Assembly: GCF_003732705.1 (NCBI RefSeq)
Contig: NZ_MOBR01000005.1
Span: forward strand, 76,379-140,378
Origin: Pseudomonas frederiksbergensis
GTDB lineage: Bacteria > Pseudomonadota > Gammaproteobacteria > Pseudomonadales > Pseudomonadaceae
DNA length: 64,000 nucleotides
Reading direction: 5' to 3'
Shown here: positions 54,997-63,632 of the stretch, in pieces
Position numbering within the stretch: the stretch's first letter is position 1
Layout of the letters: every line of letters starts with the position of its first letter
Translations under genes and position numbers: made by a program
Notes under the pieces: generated by a model
Seen by the model: the letters and a program-made list of their open reading frames with translations, nothing else
Databases searched by the model: none
Told to the model about the DNA's origin: nothing

Positions 54997-56301
54997 CTAT
55001 TGCGGCAAGGTCTGGTCGCGGGTTTCCACGGCGAACGGCAGGATCAGAATGCCGACGACAAACGCGGCGGCGGTCCAGGCGACAGGCGCGCCCAGCGAGC
55101 CGTGCCAGTGGATGGCCGCCGCCAGCAGGAAGTTGACTCCGGCGCCGATAAAGCGCCCGACCGAGGCGTTGAAGGCGAACGCCGTGGCGCGGATACGGGT
55201 CGGGTATTGCTCGGGCAGCCACAGTGAGAAAATCGCGAAGTTGCCGCCAAAGAAACCGAGGAACACCAGCGACACTATGAACAGATGCAGGCCGTCGTCC
55301 ATGTAAAACACCCAGCCGAATGCGACCACGATCGACGCGGCCATGCCGGCGAAGTAAATGCCCAGCGCCTTGCGCCGCCCGACGCGTTCCGCCAGCCATG
55401 GCGCGATGAGGCAGCCGAGGATGGTGCTCAAGGACAGGATCGCCGCGCCAATCGAGGCCAGGTGCACCGCGCCGACGTGGTCGATGCCGGCGCGGGTGGC
55501 GAGCGTCACTACGGCGGTCGCTTCATACACCGAACCGGCCCACAACCCGACGATGGCGACACCGACCAAGGCTGAACTGGTGAGTGTGCGGCGGCGAAAT
55601 GCCGGAGCGAAGATCTCCAGCCACGAGCTATGTGTTTTGGGACCTTTGACGTTGATCACAGCCTTGTGCGGTTCTTTGACTTTCAGCGCGGTATAAATCG
55701 CGACGAATGCCGGGAACAACCCGCAGAGGAACATCACCCGCCAGCCATAGGTGGCGCCGACCGTGTAGTTGAGCAACGCGGCGATAAAGAAACCCAGGTA
55801 GTAGCCGGTTTGCAGGTAGCCCGCGCCCATTTTGCGTCGGTCTTCCGGCCAGCACTCGGCGACGTAGGTGCCGGCCAGTGCCCACTCGCCGCCGACGCCG
55901 ATCCCGGCGATCAGCCGGAACGCTGCCAGTTGCCAAATGTTCTCGGAGAACGCCGCCGCACCGGTAAACAACGAATACACAAGGATGCTCGCGGCCAGCA
56001 TCTTCACCCGGCCAAAACGGTCGGCCAGCGGGCCCCAGATAAATGAGAGTCCCCAACCGATCAGGAACAATCCGAACAGCAGCGAACCGTACATGGCGAT
56101 GTTGGCGGGCGTCGCCGTAATGCCCGAGTTGGGCAGCAACTCGGTCATGGCCGGAATCAGCACCAGGGCGAAAATGACGGAATCCACGCCATCCAGCACC
56201 CAGCCCAGATAGACCGTCCAGAAACCGCGAATCTGCTCGCGGGTCAGGGGCGTTTTGATCGGTTTCGCGGGTGTGGCCGATGCAGTCATTGCTCTAGACA
56301 T
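54997..56301 (-). CDS. MFS organic-acid transporter
   Basis: 434 residues, about 12 helices. Start at 56301 with GGGAGAG upstream. GPLADRFGRVKMLAAS (MFS motif A) and AGIGVGGEWALAGTYVAECWPEDRR are typical of the sialic-acid/aromatic-acid/JEN1-like proton symporters. First gene of the operon MFS - CoA transferase - decarboxylase-like. It probably imports the mono- or dicarboxylic acid that the enzymes use. Confidence 0.9.
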   Translation of the reverse strand: MSRAMTASATPAKPIKTPLTREQIRGFWTVYLGWVLDGVDSVIFALVLIPAMTELLPNSGITATPANIAMYGSLLFGLFLIGWGLSFIWGPLADRFGRVKMLAASILVYSLFTGAAAFSENIWQLAAFRLIAGIGVGGEWALAGTYVAECWPEDRRKMGAGYLQTGYYLGFFIAALLNYTVGATYGWRVMFLCGLFPAFVAIYTALKVKEPHKAVINVKGPKTHSSWLEIFAPAFRRRTLTSSALVGVAIVGLWAGSVYEATAVVTLATRAGIDHVGAVHLASIGAAILSLSTILGCLIAPWLAERVGRRKALGIYFAGMAASIVVAFGWVFYMDDGLHLFIVSLVFLGFFGGNFAIFSLWLPEQYPTRIRATAFAFNASVGRFIGAGVNFLLAAAIHWHGSLGAPVAWTAAAFVVGILILPFAVETRDQTLPQ

Positions 56302-56399
56302 TGCGCTCTCCCAGTGGCCTTTTTCAGGCCTATGGAAGCGCTGTGCGGCGGTGGCGGCCGTGAGCGCTTCGTTTGTTGTGAGACGAGTCTAGGCGTCGT

Positions 56400-56424
56400 A
56401 TCTCATAAACTTAAAATATGATAT
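56400..56424. promoter_or_regulatory. LysR-type operator
   Basis: ATCTCAT-N11-ATGATAT: two 7-base arms, 6 of 7 complementary, matching the T-N11-A layout of LysR sites. It lies between the MFS operon and the LysR gene. Confidence 0.7.
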
Positions 56425-56467
56425 TCCTCTGATCCCAACGGAAAATACGATGGCTTTGGAGATGCCC

Positions 56468-57385
56468 ATGGACCTGCGTCAACTGCGGTATTTCATCAAG
56501 GTCATCGAGTGCGGCAACATCACCCGCGCCAGTGAAGCGCTGCACATTGCCCAGCCTGCGATCAGCCAACAGATGCGCAATCTGGAGCAGGACATGGACA
56601 TGCAACTGCTCGAACGCAGCGTGCACGGTGTGGTGCCGACGGCGGCGGGGCGCACGCTGTATCGGCATGCCATCGAACTGCTGCGCCAGGCGGACGGCAC
56701 CCGGGAACTGCTGCGCCAGGACGCCGAGTTTCCACAGGGCAAAGTCTCGGTCGGCATGCCATCGAGTACCGCGCGAATGTTGGCGATTCCGCTGGCGCGT
56801 ACGATCCGCAGCCGTTATCCGGGGATCAAACTGGAACTGATCGATGCGCCGAGCGCTGAATTGGGCGGCCTGATCACCGTGGGGCGGGTGGCGCTTGCGG
56901 TGAATGTCGATGTGGTCGAAACCCGGGGCGTGATCTCGCAACGACTGCTCACCGAAACGCTGTACCTGGTGGCGTGGCCGGCGTTTTCTGTGCCGCCGGG
57001 CCCGGTGTCGATTGAAGCCTTGGCGAAGATGCCGCTGGTGCTGCCCTGTGCACCGAACACCATTCGCAGTCGGGTCGAATCAGCCTTTCAGGAGGCCGGC
57101 CTGCACTGCGAGGTGGAGTTTGAGGCCAACTCCACGGACCTTTTGTTCGCGGCGGTCAAGGCTCAATTGGGCGTCACCATCCTGCCTTGGGCGGCGGCGC
57201 ATGTTGAGCTTGAGCAGCACAAGCTGAAACTGGCCCGGATCGACCATCGCCTGTTCACCCGGGATTTGTCGCTGTGCTGGCATGACACGGCGGTGCAAAG
57301 CAATGCAGTGCAGAAGGTCAAGGCGACCATTTTTGAATTGTTTGACGGGTTTGAGCGCCAGCCGGGGTGGGCGGATGGGCGGTGA
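56468..57385 (+). CDS. LysR family regulator
   Basis: 305 residues from the ATG at 56468 (GGAG 7 bases upstream; MDLRQLRYF is the usual LysR opening); an ATG at 56450 is possible. Helix-turn-helix at 5-65 (GNITRASEALHIAQPAISQQMRNLE), substrate-binding domain at 90-290. It resembles the Nac/CynR-like group for aromatic or organic-acid genes. Divergent from the transporter operon with an operator between them, so it controls uptake and conversion of the substrate. Confidence 0.93.
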   Translation: MDLRQLRYFIKVIECGNITRASEALHIAQPAISQQMRNLEQDMDMQLLERSVHGVVPTAAGRTLYRHAIELLRQADGTRELLRQDAEFPQGKVSVGMPSSTARMLAIPLARTIRSRYPGIKLELIDAPSAELGGLITVGRVALAVNVDVVETRGVISQRLLTETLYLVAWPAFSVPPGPVSIEALAKMPLVLPCAPNTIRSRVESAFQEAGLHCEVEFEANSTDLLFAAVKAQLGVTILPWAAAHVELEQHKLKLARIDHRLFTRDLSLCWHDTAVQSNAVQKVKATIFELFDGFERQPGWADGR

Positions 57386-57411
57386 GCTGTGTGCTGTGTG
57401 CTGTGTTTGAG

Positions 57412-57512
57412 GGCCTCTTCGCGAGCAAGCTTTGCTCCTACAGGTTGCGTGTCGTTCACATGATTATGTCCCGCACGAATCCCCTGTAGGAGCAAAGCTT
57501 GCTCGCGAAGAC
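57412..57512. repeat. REP pair, CTTTGCTCCTACA variant
   Basis: Both arms use the variant TTTGCTCCTACAGG also found at the left window edge. Confidence 0.85.
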
Positions 57513-57606
57513 GTCCGTCCAGACACTGCAAATCCCGCATCCAGTTCGAGGTCAGTCATCGTGAGATAGACTCATCACGACGCATCAAACAGCAGGAGTG
57601 ACAACC

Positions 57607-57633
57607 GTGGCGCGATTCAGATGGATTCGCTGA
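57607..57633 (+). other. Possible 8-codon leader ORF before the TPR/HTH gene
   Basis: GTG at 57607 has the only good ribosome site (AGGAG, 8-base spacing). It reads eight codons to a TGA at 57631, overlapping the ATG at 57621 of the next gene. This may couple translation, or mark a frameshift near the true start. Confidence 0.35.
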
Positions 57634-58841
57634 TCACCGCAGCGGCGCGAGCACTGGCGGCGGGTGATCCCCTCGGCGCGCTGAACCGGATTGCCCTGCG
57701 CGACGATGCGGCAGCGCTGGCCCTGCGGGGCATCGCCATGGCACAGCTCGGTGATCTGGTGCGGGCCAGGGCGCTGGTGCAGCGAGCGGCGCGGGCGTTC
57801 GGGCCGAAGGAGGCGCTGGCGCGAGCGCGGTGCGTGGTGGCCGAGGCCGAAATCGCGTTGGCGTCACGGGACCTTGGTTGGCCGGTGAAAGCCCTCGACA
57901 CGGCACGACTGACGCTCGAAGCCCATGGTGATTTCATTAACGCTGCCCATGCGCGGTATCTGGACATTCGCCGCCTGCTGCTGATCGGACGCCTGGATGA
58001 CGCGCAGCACACACTCGCCGGACTCGACCCCGCGCCGCTACCGCCAGCCTTACGCGCGGTGCATGAACTGGTGCTGGCCGGGATCGCCATGCGGCGCCTG
58101 CAATCGAACACCGCACGGGCGGCCTTGACCCGAGCAGAAACGGCTGCTCGTGACGCGGCGATCCCGGCACTGACCGCCGAGGTCGAACACGCCGTCCAAA
58201 TCCTCGACACGCCCGTCGCCCGGCTGATTGCCCATGGCCAGGAACGGCCGCTGTTGCTGGGGGAGGTCGAAGCGTTGCTCGCTTCAACGTCACTGGTGGT
58301 GGACGCCTGCCGCTACAGCGTGCGCGGCGCCGGCATGTCGGTCTCACTGGCCTCGCGCCCGGTGTTGTTCGCCATCGTCCGGGCACTGGCCGAGGCCTGG
58401 CCGGGCGATGTGTCGAGAGAAACACTGATCGCCCGAGCCTTTCGCCTGAAGCTCACCGATGAGTCCCATCGCGCCCGATTGCGCGTCGAAGTCGGGCGCC
58501 TGCGTGCGGCGCTGGAACCCCTGGCCAGCGTGACCGCTACCTCGCGCGGCTATGCGTTGGTGGCGCGGGGTGAACGCGACGTCGTGTTGTTGGCGCAACC
58601 GGTCGAAGAGCCATTCGCCGCGCTGTTTGCCTTCCTCGCCGATGGCGAATCGTGGTCGAGTTCGGCCCTGGCGTTGGCCCTCGGCATCAGTCAGCGCACG
58701 GTGCAACGGGCACTCGACAGGCTGGCGGCAGACGATAAGGTGCAGGCATTCGGCCGTGGGCGGGCGCGGCGCTGGATGACCCCGCCGGTGCCGGGTTTCG
58801 CGACGACTTTGTTACTCACGGCGCCATTGCCCAGTGATTAG
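57621..58841 (+). CDS. TPR-containing helix-turn-helix protein
   Basis: 406 residues, Ala- and Arg-rich. Residues 1-190 form repeated helices of TPR type (ALALRGIAMAQLGDLVRARALV; RLDDAQHTLAGLD). Residues about 210-400 contain two DNA-binding-like segments: FAIVRALAEAWPGDVSRETLIARAF...RLRVEVGRLRAAL (winged helix like OmpR/BTAD regulators) and SSSALALALGISQRTVQRALDRLAADDKVQAFG. Probably a regulator with an unknown signal. It lies 35 bases before the beta-propeller gene, which it may regulate. The ribosome site is poor for this ATG. Confidence 0.8.
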   Translation: MDSLITAAARALAAGDPLGALNRIALRDDAAALALRGIAMAQLGDLVRARALVQRAARAFGPKEALARARCVVAEAEIALASRDLGWPVKALDTARLTLEAHGDFINAAHARYLDIRRLLLIGRLDDAQHTLAGLDPAPLPPALRAVHELVLAGIAMRRLQSNTARAALTRAETAARDAAIPALTAEVEHAVQILDTPVARLIAHGQERPLLLGEVEALLASTSLVVDACRYSVRGAGMSVSLASRPVLFAIVRALAEAWPGDVSRETLIARAFRLKLTDESHRARLRVEVGRLRAALEPLASVTATSRGYALVARGERDVVLLAQPVEEPFAALFAFLADGESWSSSALALALGISQRTVQRALDRLAADDKVQAFGRGRARRWMTPPVPGFATTLLLTAPLPSD

Positions 58842-58876
58842 GATCACCTCACCAACCCCTGACTGAGGAAGCGATC

Positions 58877-59506
58877 ATGAAACACTCAACAGCTGAAATA
58901 CTCCGTGAATATGGACCCTTTGCCGGCGTCGATGCGGTGCATGGCGTGACCTGGGACGGCCAGCGCGTCTGGTTCGCCAGCGGCGAAAAACTCAACGCCC
59001 TTGACCCGGCCAGCGGCCAGACCCTGCGCTCCATCGACGTCATCGCCGATGCCGGAACCGCGTTCGATGGCGAGCACTTGTTCCAGATCGCCGCCGACCG
59101 CATCCAGAAGATCGACCCCAAGACTGGCCGCGTGCTCCACACCATTCCCGCACCCGGCAACAGCGACTCAGGTCTGACCTGGGCCGAAGGCACGCTGTGG
59201 GTCGGCGAGTACCGCGACCGCAAGATCCATCAAATTGACCCCGAGACTGGCGCGATCCTGCGCACCATTGAGTCCAACCGTTTTGTCACTGGCGTGACCT
59301 GGGTCGAGGGCGCGTTGTGGCATGGGACCTGGGAAGGCGATGAGAGTGAATTGCGGCGGGTTGATCCGGCCACCGGTGAAGTGCTGGAAAGCGTGAAGAT
59401 GCCAGCGGGTGTGGGGGTTTCGGGGCTGGAATTCGATGGTGCGGATCAGTTCTTTTGCGGTGGTGGTGGCAGTGGCAAGGTGCGGGCGGTGCGGCGGCCG
59501 AAATGA
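58877..59506 (+). CDS. Beta-propeller (SMP-30/glutamine cyclotransferase-like) protein
   Basis: 209 residues with GAGGAAG upstream. Four to five 40-residue blades follow a WVxG/GVTWDGQRVWFAS...LDPASGQTLRSID pattern (VHGVTWDGQRVWFASGEK, GLTWAEGTLWVGEYRDRK, GVTWVEGALWHGTWEGDES). No signal peptide. The fold is seen in lactonases and glutaminyl cyclases, but catalytic residues are not clear. Function unknown. Confidence 0.78.
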   Translation: MKHSTAEILREYGPFAGVDAVHGVTWDGQRVWFASGEKLNALDPASGQTLRSIDVIADAGTAFDGEHLFQIAADRIQKIDPKTGRVLHTIPAPGNSDSGLTWAEGTLWVGEYRDRKIHQIDPETGAILRTIESNRFVTGVTWVEGALWHGTWEGDESELRRVDPATGEVLESVKMPAGVGVSGLEFDGADQFFCGGGGSGKVRAVRRPK

Positions 59507-59547
59507 GCGTGGGTAGATAATTTTTCTGCGGGGATTGTAAGGGCCTC

Positions 59548-59632
59548 ATCGCGAGCAAGCTCGCTCCCACAATTGACCGGTATGTTCAGACATACTCGGT
59601 CTCCTGTGGGAGCGAGCTTGCTCGCGATTAGG
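59548..59632. repeat. REP pair
   Basis: Inverse and forward arms between the propeller gene and the following hypothetical gene. Confidence 0.9.
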
Positions 59633-59705
59633 CCCGCAACGACAACGAAAAACTCAGGACGGTAACGTATGATTGTTGCCCCCAGCCAGTCACAAGGACC
59701 CACCC

Positions 59706-60068
59706 ATGGCGCTAACCAAGCGCGAACAAGCCCACATCGAACGCCGCCTGGTCGCAACCCTGACCGACGCCTGTGAAACCGCCAAAGCCGAAATCATCGG
59801 TTTCAGCTGGCTGACTCACGAAGTCGATTACGCCAGGTTCCCCTCCAGCCTGCGGGTGATCTGGGTCTTCGACACCGAGGCCGAGAAAACCCGGGCGCTG
59901 GCTGACGGGCAGGGCGAACGCATGGTTGAACTGACGACCGTCGCGTTAACGGAAGCCGAGGTGCTCGTCAGCCCGGTAGCCGCCCATGTGCAGTTCGATT
60001 CCGAGGAACAATGCCAACGAGTCAACGGCGGTAACTGGCAGCATCGTCTGGCGCGGCGGCATTCATAG
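59706..60068 (+). CDS. Conserved hypothetical protein
   Basis: 120 residues from the ATG at 59706 (AAGGA 7 bases upstream). KREQAHIERRLVATLTDACETAKAEIIGFSWLTHEVDYARFPSSLRVIWVF with no membrane segment or cysteine motif beyond one Cys pair position. I recall unnamed Pseudomonas relatives only. Its 3' end overlaps the convergent hydrolase gene by 6 bases. Confidence 0.78.
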   Translation: MALTKREQAHIERRLVATLTDACETAKAEIIGFSWLTHEVDYARFPSSLRVIWVFDTEAEKTRALADGQGERMVELTTVALTEAEVLVSPVAAHVQFDSEEQCQRVNGGNWQHRLARRHS

Positions 60069-60851
60069 ACCGGCGCCTATCAACTTGAGGTATTCGGGGC
60101 TTTCGGAGATTGAGTTGTGCCCGACACCCGCAATAACCTTCATCGACGCCACGCCCTGATTGAAATGCCGATACAGCCGTTCCGTGCTTGAGCGCGGGAT
60201 CACTTCATCGTTTCCAGCGGCGATCAAGAGCGTCGGCACGCTGATGTGCGCGGCGTATTTTGCGGAATCAAAGGTGTCCTTCAACAGCCATTTCACCGGG
60301 AAAATCGGGTATTGGCGCACGCCGAGTTCCAGCAGGCTGTTGTAGGGCGTGATCAGGATCAGCCGCGCCGCCGGGCGTTGGCTGGCGAGGCGAATGGCGA
60401 CACCCGTGCCGAGGCTGCGACCGACCACCGCCACTTCTGGATGCTCGGCGTAAACCCGATCAAACAAGTCCAGGGCATCCCGCGCAATGGCCTCCTCCGA
60501 CGGCGACCCGGAACTGCCACCGTAGCCACGGTAGTGCAGCAGGTAAATCGCCTGATCCGGGAACGCTTCGGAAAACGAAGGCAGGTTTCGCGACACGTCC
60601 TCGGCATTGCCGCCAAAGTAGATCAACGCCTTGGGGCCAGCGCGGGGTCTGATGGAAACCTGCAAGTTCGCGTCGGCCACCGGCAGCGTGAGCACCGTGT
60701 CAGGTGCGGCGATGGCGCTGGGTTGCGGGAAGTAAATGAGGGCGCGTTGAAATACGAACAGCGCCAGGCACAGCAGCAGGTACAGGGCTGCAATCACTAT
60801 GAGGATGTACACCAGGATTCGTGGCATTCGGCTGATTTTTTTGGGTGGCAT
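60063..60851 (-). CDS. Membrane-anchored alpha/beta hydrolase (Bem46/ABHD13-like)
   Basis: 262 residues from the ATG at 60851; a GTG at 60881 would add 10. One N-terminal membrane helix (about 12-35) and then an alpha/beta hydrolase: oxyanion region IYFGGNAEDVSR, nucleophile Ser in VVGRSLGTGVA, Asp in AAGNDEVIP and His in AGVGHNSIS. Substrate unknown. It faces the cytosol or periplasm from its anchor. Confidence 0.87.
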   Translation of the reverse strand: MPPKKISRMPRILVYILIVIAALYLLLCLALFVFQRALIYFPQPSAIAAPDTVLTLPVADANLQVSIRPRAGPKALIYFGGNAEDVSRNLPSFSEAFPDQAIYLLHYRGYGGSSGSPSEEAIARDALDLFDRVYAEHPEVAVVGRSLGTGVAIRLASQRPAARLILITPYNSLLELGVRQYPIFPVKWLLKDTFDSAKYAAHISVPTLLIAAGNDEVIPRSSTERLYRHFNQGVASMKVIAGVGHNSISESPEYLKLIGAGL

Positions 60852-60927
60852 TGACTGCTCGGGGTTGGCGGCGGTGGTCACTGATCAATGTCGAGTCTAG
60901 TCCGGAAAGCGGATCACCACAGAACCC

Positions 60928-61423
60928 TGTGGGAGCGAGCCTGCTCGCGAAAGCGGAGTGTCAGCCGACATCCTTTTGGATGTGCCGGCCTCTTCGCGAG
61001 CAAGCCCGCTCCCACATTATTCAGTGTTGATCGGTAGATGTGTGCCCACCGCAGATCCCCTGTGGGAGCGAGCCTGCTCGCGAAAGCGGAGTGTCAGCCG
61101 TCATCCCTTTTGGATGTGCCGGCCTCTTCGCGAGCAGGCTCGCTCCCACATTATTCAGTGTTGATCGGTAGATGCGTGCCCACCGCAGATCCCCTGTGGG
61201 AGCGAGCCTGCTCGCGAAAGCGGAGTGTCAGCCGACATCCCTTTTGGATGTGCCGGCCTCTTCGCGAGCAAGCCCGCTCCCACATTATTCAGTGTTGATC
61301 GGTAGATGCGTGCCCACCGCAGATCCCCTGTGGGAGCGGGCTTGCTCGCGAAAGCGGAGTGTCAGCCGACATCCCTTTTGGATGTGCCGGCCTCTTCGCG
61401 AGCAGGCTCGCTCCCACATTTTT
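60928..61423. repeat. REP array D (four pairs)
   Basis: Forward arms near 60929, 61063, 61197 and 61331; inverse arms near 60991, 61126, 61260 and 61394. The unit is 134 bases including the spacers CAGCCGACATCC and TTCAGTGTTGATCGGTAG. It lies downstream of the radical SAM gene. Confidence 0.93.
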
Positions 61424-61429
61424 GAGCGG

Positions 61430-62893
61430 TTACATCAACGTACTTCGCGGCAACCCCAACAACCCGGTCAGCGTATTCATGATCCCTTGCTGCCGTGCGC
61501 GATCCACCTGGTGCAGGGCCTCGGCAGCCGCCACATCCGCCGCGCAATGTGGGCAAGTCGCTTCGTGTTGATGGATGTACTGCAAACATCCACGACACAG
61601 CGCCAGTTGCGTCGGCACGCGTCCTTCATCCGGCGATTTCTGCCCCTGATTCGCCCACGCCAATTTGATCACCTGACCGCTATCGCTAACGCTGCTGACC
61701 GTTTCGCCCGTCTCGATCCGTTCGGTGATCAAGTCAAAACGTCCCACCGCGAATGACTTCTGCGCCGCATCTTCAAGTTTGACTATGCGCTCGCGCAGCC
61801 CGCGTTTTTGCAGATCCAGCGCGCGGTAATGGCAGTAGGGATTGTTGCCGGGTTTGCCGAGCAGTGAGTGTGAGGTCCAGGTGCAGCCGCCGCGGCAGAC
61901 GTCGTTGTAGTAGCAACCGCGGCAGTAGCCCCACAGGTCGTCGACTGAGCGCAGGCGGCCGAAGTGCATGCCTTCGCTGTAGTGCCAGATGTCGTGCAGG
62001 CTCATGTTGCGCACGTTGCCGCCGGAGAAACCGACGGTGGCCAACGATGGGCAACCTTTCACCGTGCCATCGGCTTCAAGCGCCAGCACGGTTTGCCCGG
62101 CCGCGCAGCCGCTCCAGTGCACACGTTCGTCGCCGAAGCCGCGCCACATGTGTTCATAAGGTCCGTAGTAACCGATGTTGTTGCCCACGTTCATCAGCAG
62201 GCCGCGATCGACGCCTTCGCGGTACAGGCGTGCGAGCAATGGCATCACTTCCAGCAGTTGATAGGGTTGCAGCAACAGCTCCGGATGGTCGACGGCGTTG
62301 CCCATGGCGACGGTCAACTGGATCTGCCAGTGAGTGGCGCCGAGGTCGATGATCAGGTCCATCAGCTCGGGCAAGTCGGGCAGGGTGGCGGCGCCGATCT
62401 GGGTGTTGACGCTCACCGCCAGGCCGGACTGTTTGGCGCGGCGCAGGGTGTCCACGGCTTTGTCGAAGGAGCCGGGTACGTTGCGCACAGCGTCATGCAG
62501 CGGCGCCAATCCGTCCAGCGAGACACCGACACCATTGAGTCCGGCGTCCACCGCGGCCTGCATTTTTGCAGGAGTGAGGTTGCGGCCACCGGTCTGGATC
62601 GCGCAATACATGCCGTGGTCGTGGATGGCCTGGATCAGTCGGGTCCAGTCCTTGCGCAGGTAGGCTTCGCCGCCGATCAGGGTGATCTCGCGGGTGCCGA
62701 GCGTCGCCAGGGAATCGATGACGTCGAGGCATTCCCGGGTGTTCAATTCATCGGGGCGGCGGTGGCCGGCGCGGGAGCCGCAATGCAGGCATTTGAGGTC
62801 GCAGGCCAGGGTGATTTCCCAGACCACATGCACTGGCACGTAGCGCTTGAGGTCGGTTTCACTGAGGTAGCGGGCAGGGCGATTGTCTGACAT
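61430..62893 (-). CDS. Radical SAM/SPASM peptide-maturase-like enzyme
   Basis: 487 residues from the ATG at 62893 (AAGGA 7 bases upstream). The radical SAM cluster is C31-x3-C35-x2-C38 in LACDLKCLHCGSRAG. The SPASM domain follows with SGCAAGQTV...KGCPS, then YCRGCYYNDVCRGGC (C-x2-C-x5-C-x3-C) and PYCHYR, enough to bind two auxiliary 4Fe-4S clusters. A C-terminal LCRGCLQYIHQHEATCPHC looks like an added zinc ribbon. SPASM enzymes often install crosslinks or epimers in ribosomal peptides. The two DUF1842/1843-like genes just upstream are the likely substrates. Confidence 0.92.
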   Translation of the reverse strand: MSDNRPARYLSETDLKRYVPVHVVWEITLACDLKCLHCGSRAGHRRPDELNTRECLDVIDSLATLGTREITLIGGEAYLRKDWTRLIQAIHDHGMYCAIQTGGRNLTPAKMQAAVDAGLNGVGVSLDGLAPLHDAVRNVPGSFDKAVDTLRRAKQSGLAVSVNTQIGAATLPDLPELMDLIIDLGATHWQIQLTVAMGNAVDHPELLLQPYQLLEVMPLLARLYREGVDRGLLMNVGNNIGYYGPYEHMWRGFGDERVHWSGCAAGQTVLALEADGTVKGCPSLATVGFSGGNVRNMSLHDIWHYSEGMHFGRLRSVDDLWGYCRGCYYNDVCRGGCTWTSHSLLGKPGNNPYCHYRALDLQKRGLRERIVKLEDAAQKSFAVGRFDLITERIETGETVSSVSDSGQVIKLAWANQGQKSPDEGRVPTQLALCRGCLQYIHQHEATCPHCAADVAAAEALHQVDRARQQGIMNTLTGLLGLPRSTLM

Positions 62894-62942
62894 GGGAAAT
62901 CCTTGCGCGCAGACATGTGCGCGGCACGAATCCATCGTAGTT

Positions 62943-62970
62943 GTGGCGAGGGTGCAAATGCCCTCGCCAC
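62943..62970 (-). promoter_or_regulatory. Hairpin between putative substrate gene and maturase gene
   Basis: GTGGCGAGGG and CCCTCGCCAC form a perfect 10-bp stem with an 8-base loop, in the 104-base gap between the stop at 62998 and the maturase start. No T-run. It may lower read-through so that more substrate than enzyme is made; it is also one of the GTGGCGAGGG-class repeats. Confidence 0.6.
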
Positions 62971-62997
62971 GGATCACTCCATCACTTCACTGGCGGT

Positions 62998-63579
62998 CTA
63001 GCGTGCTTCCAGACGCGCAATTTCAGCGTTCAACTGCTCCAGCGCACTGCGCAGGGCGCCGCTGTGAGCCAGTTGCTGTTCGCCTTTGCTCACCACCGAT
63101 TTCAGCTGCGCCAGATCACCGCTGGCTTGCGCCTGCTGGACCGCGACGGCGTACAGCGGTTGGGCGTGGTGCGGTTGCTCCGGGATCACAATCACCGGTG
63201 CCTGGCTGACGGCGGCGTGTTTGACCGGATGCCAGATGCCCTGTTCCTGATACCTGTAGCTGGCAAAGCCACTGTCCCATTCGGCGCCCAGGATGCCTTT
63301 CAAATGAAAGGTCTCGGCAATCTGGCTGGTAGGGCCGCTCGGGTTGCCATCCAGGCTGAGGATGATGTGGCTTTCGGCGGTCGGAACCAGTTTGGCTTCG
63401 GAGTACTCACCCCATACTCGGGCGCGGAAATTCAGAGGCGGCCAGGTGCTTTGATAAATGCTGGCAACACCGCTGACTTTCTTTTTGACCGTGTCCACCA
63501 GCAAGTCGAGGGTCAGGACGGGGGCGCCGAGCAGATGGTTGCTGACGTTGAGGCGTGTGTGAAAAAGTCCGATTGACAT
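62998..63579 (-). CDS. DUF1842/DUF1843-like protein, putative modified-peptide precursor 1
   Basis: 193 residues with GGGAG upstream. Residues 1-115 resemble DUF1842 (MSIGLFHTRLNVSNHLLGAP, NFRARVWGEYSEAKL, FHLKGILGAEWDSGFASYRY). Residues 140-193 resemble DUF1843 (QPLYAVAVQQAQASGDLAQLK...AEIARLE) with an ASGDLAQ motif. I recall that proteins with this GDL motif are tied to radical SAM/SPASM maturases in genome annotation, so it is a likely substrate. The C-terminal part is helical. A paralogue precedes it, and the maturase follows 104 bases later. Confidence 0.82.
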   Translation of the reverse strand: MSIGLFHTRLNVSNHLLGAPVLTLDLLVDTVKKKVSGVASIYQSTWPPLNFRARVWGEYSEAKLVPTAESHIILSLDGNPSGPTSQIAETFHLKGILGAEWDSGFASYRYQEQGIWHPVKHAAVSQAPVIVIPEQPHHAQPLYAVAVQQAQASGDLAQLKSVVSKGEQQLAHSGALRSALEQLNAEIARLEAR

Positions 63580-63632
63580 GGTGCAACTCCCTTAAGTGTG
63601 TTCAGGACAATCCAGGCACATCAGTGGCCGGG

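Noticed and set aside
54968..55399. N-terminal extension of the CoA transferase
   Set aside because: It is the antisense/out-of-frame reading of the MFS gene; the ATG at 54967 has GGAG at correct spacing and begins the family signature.
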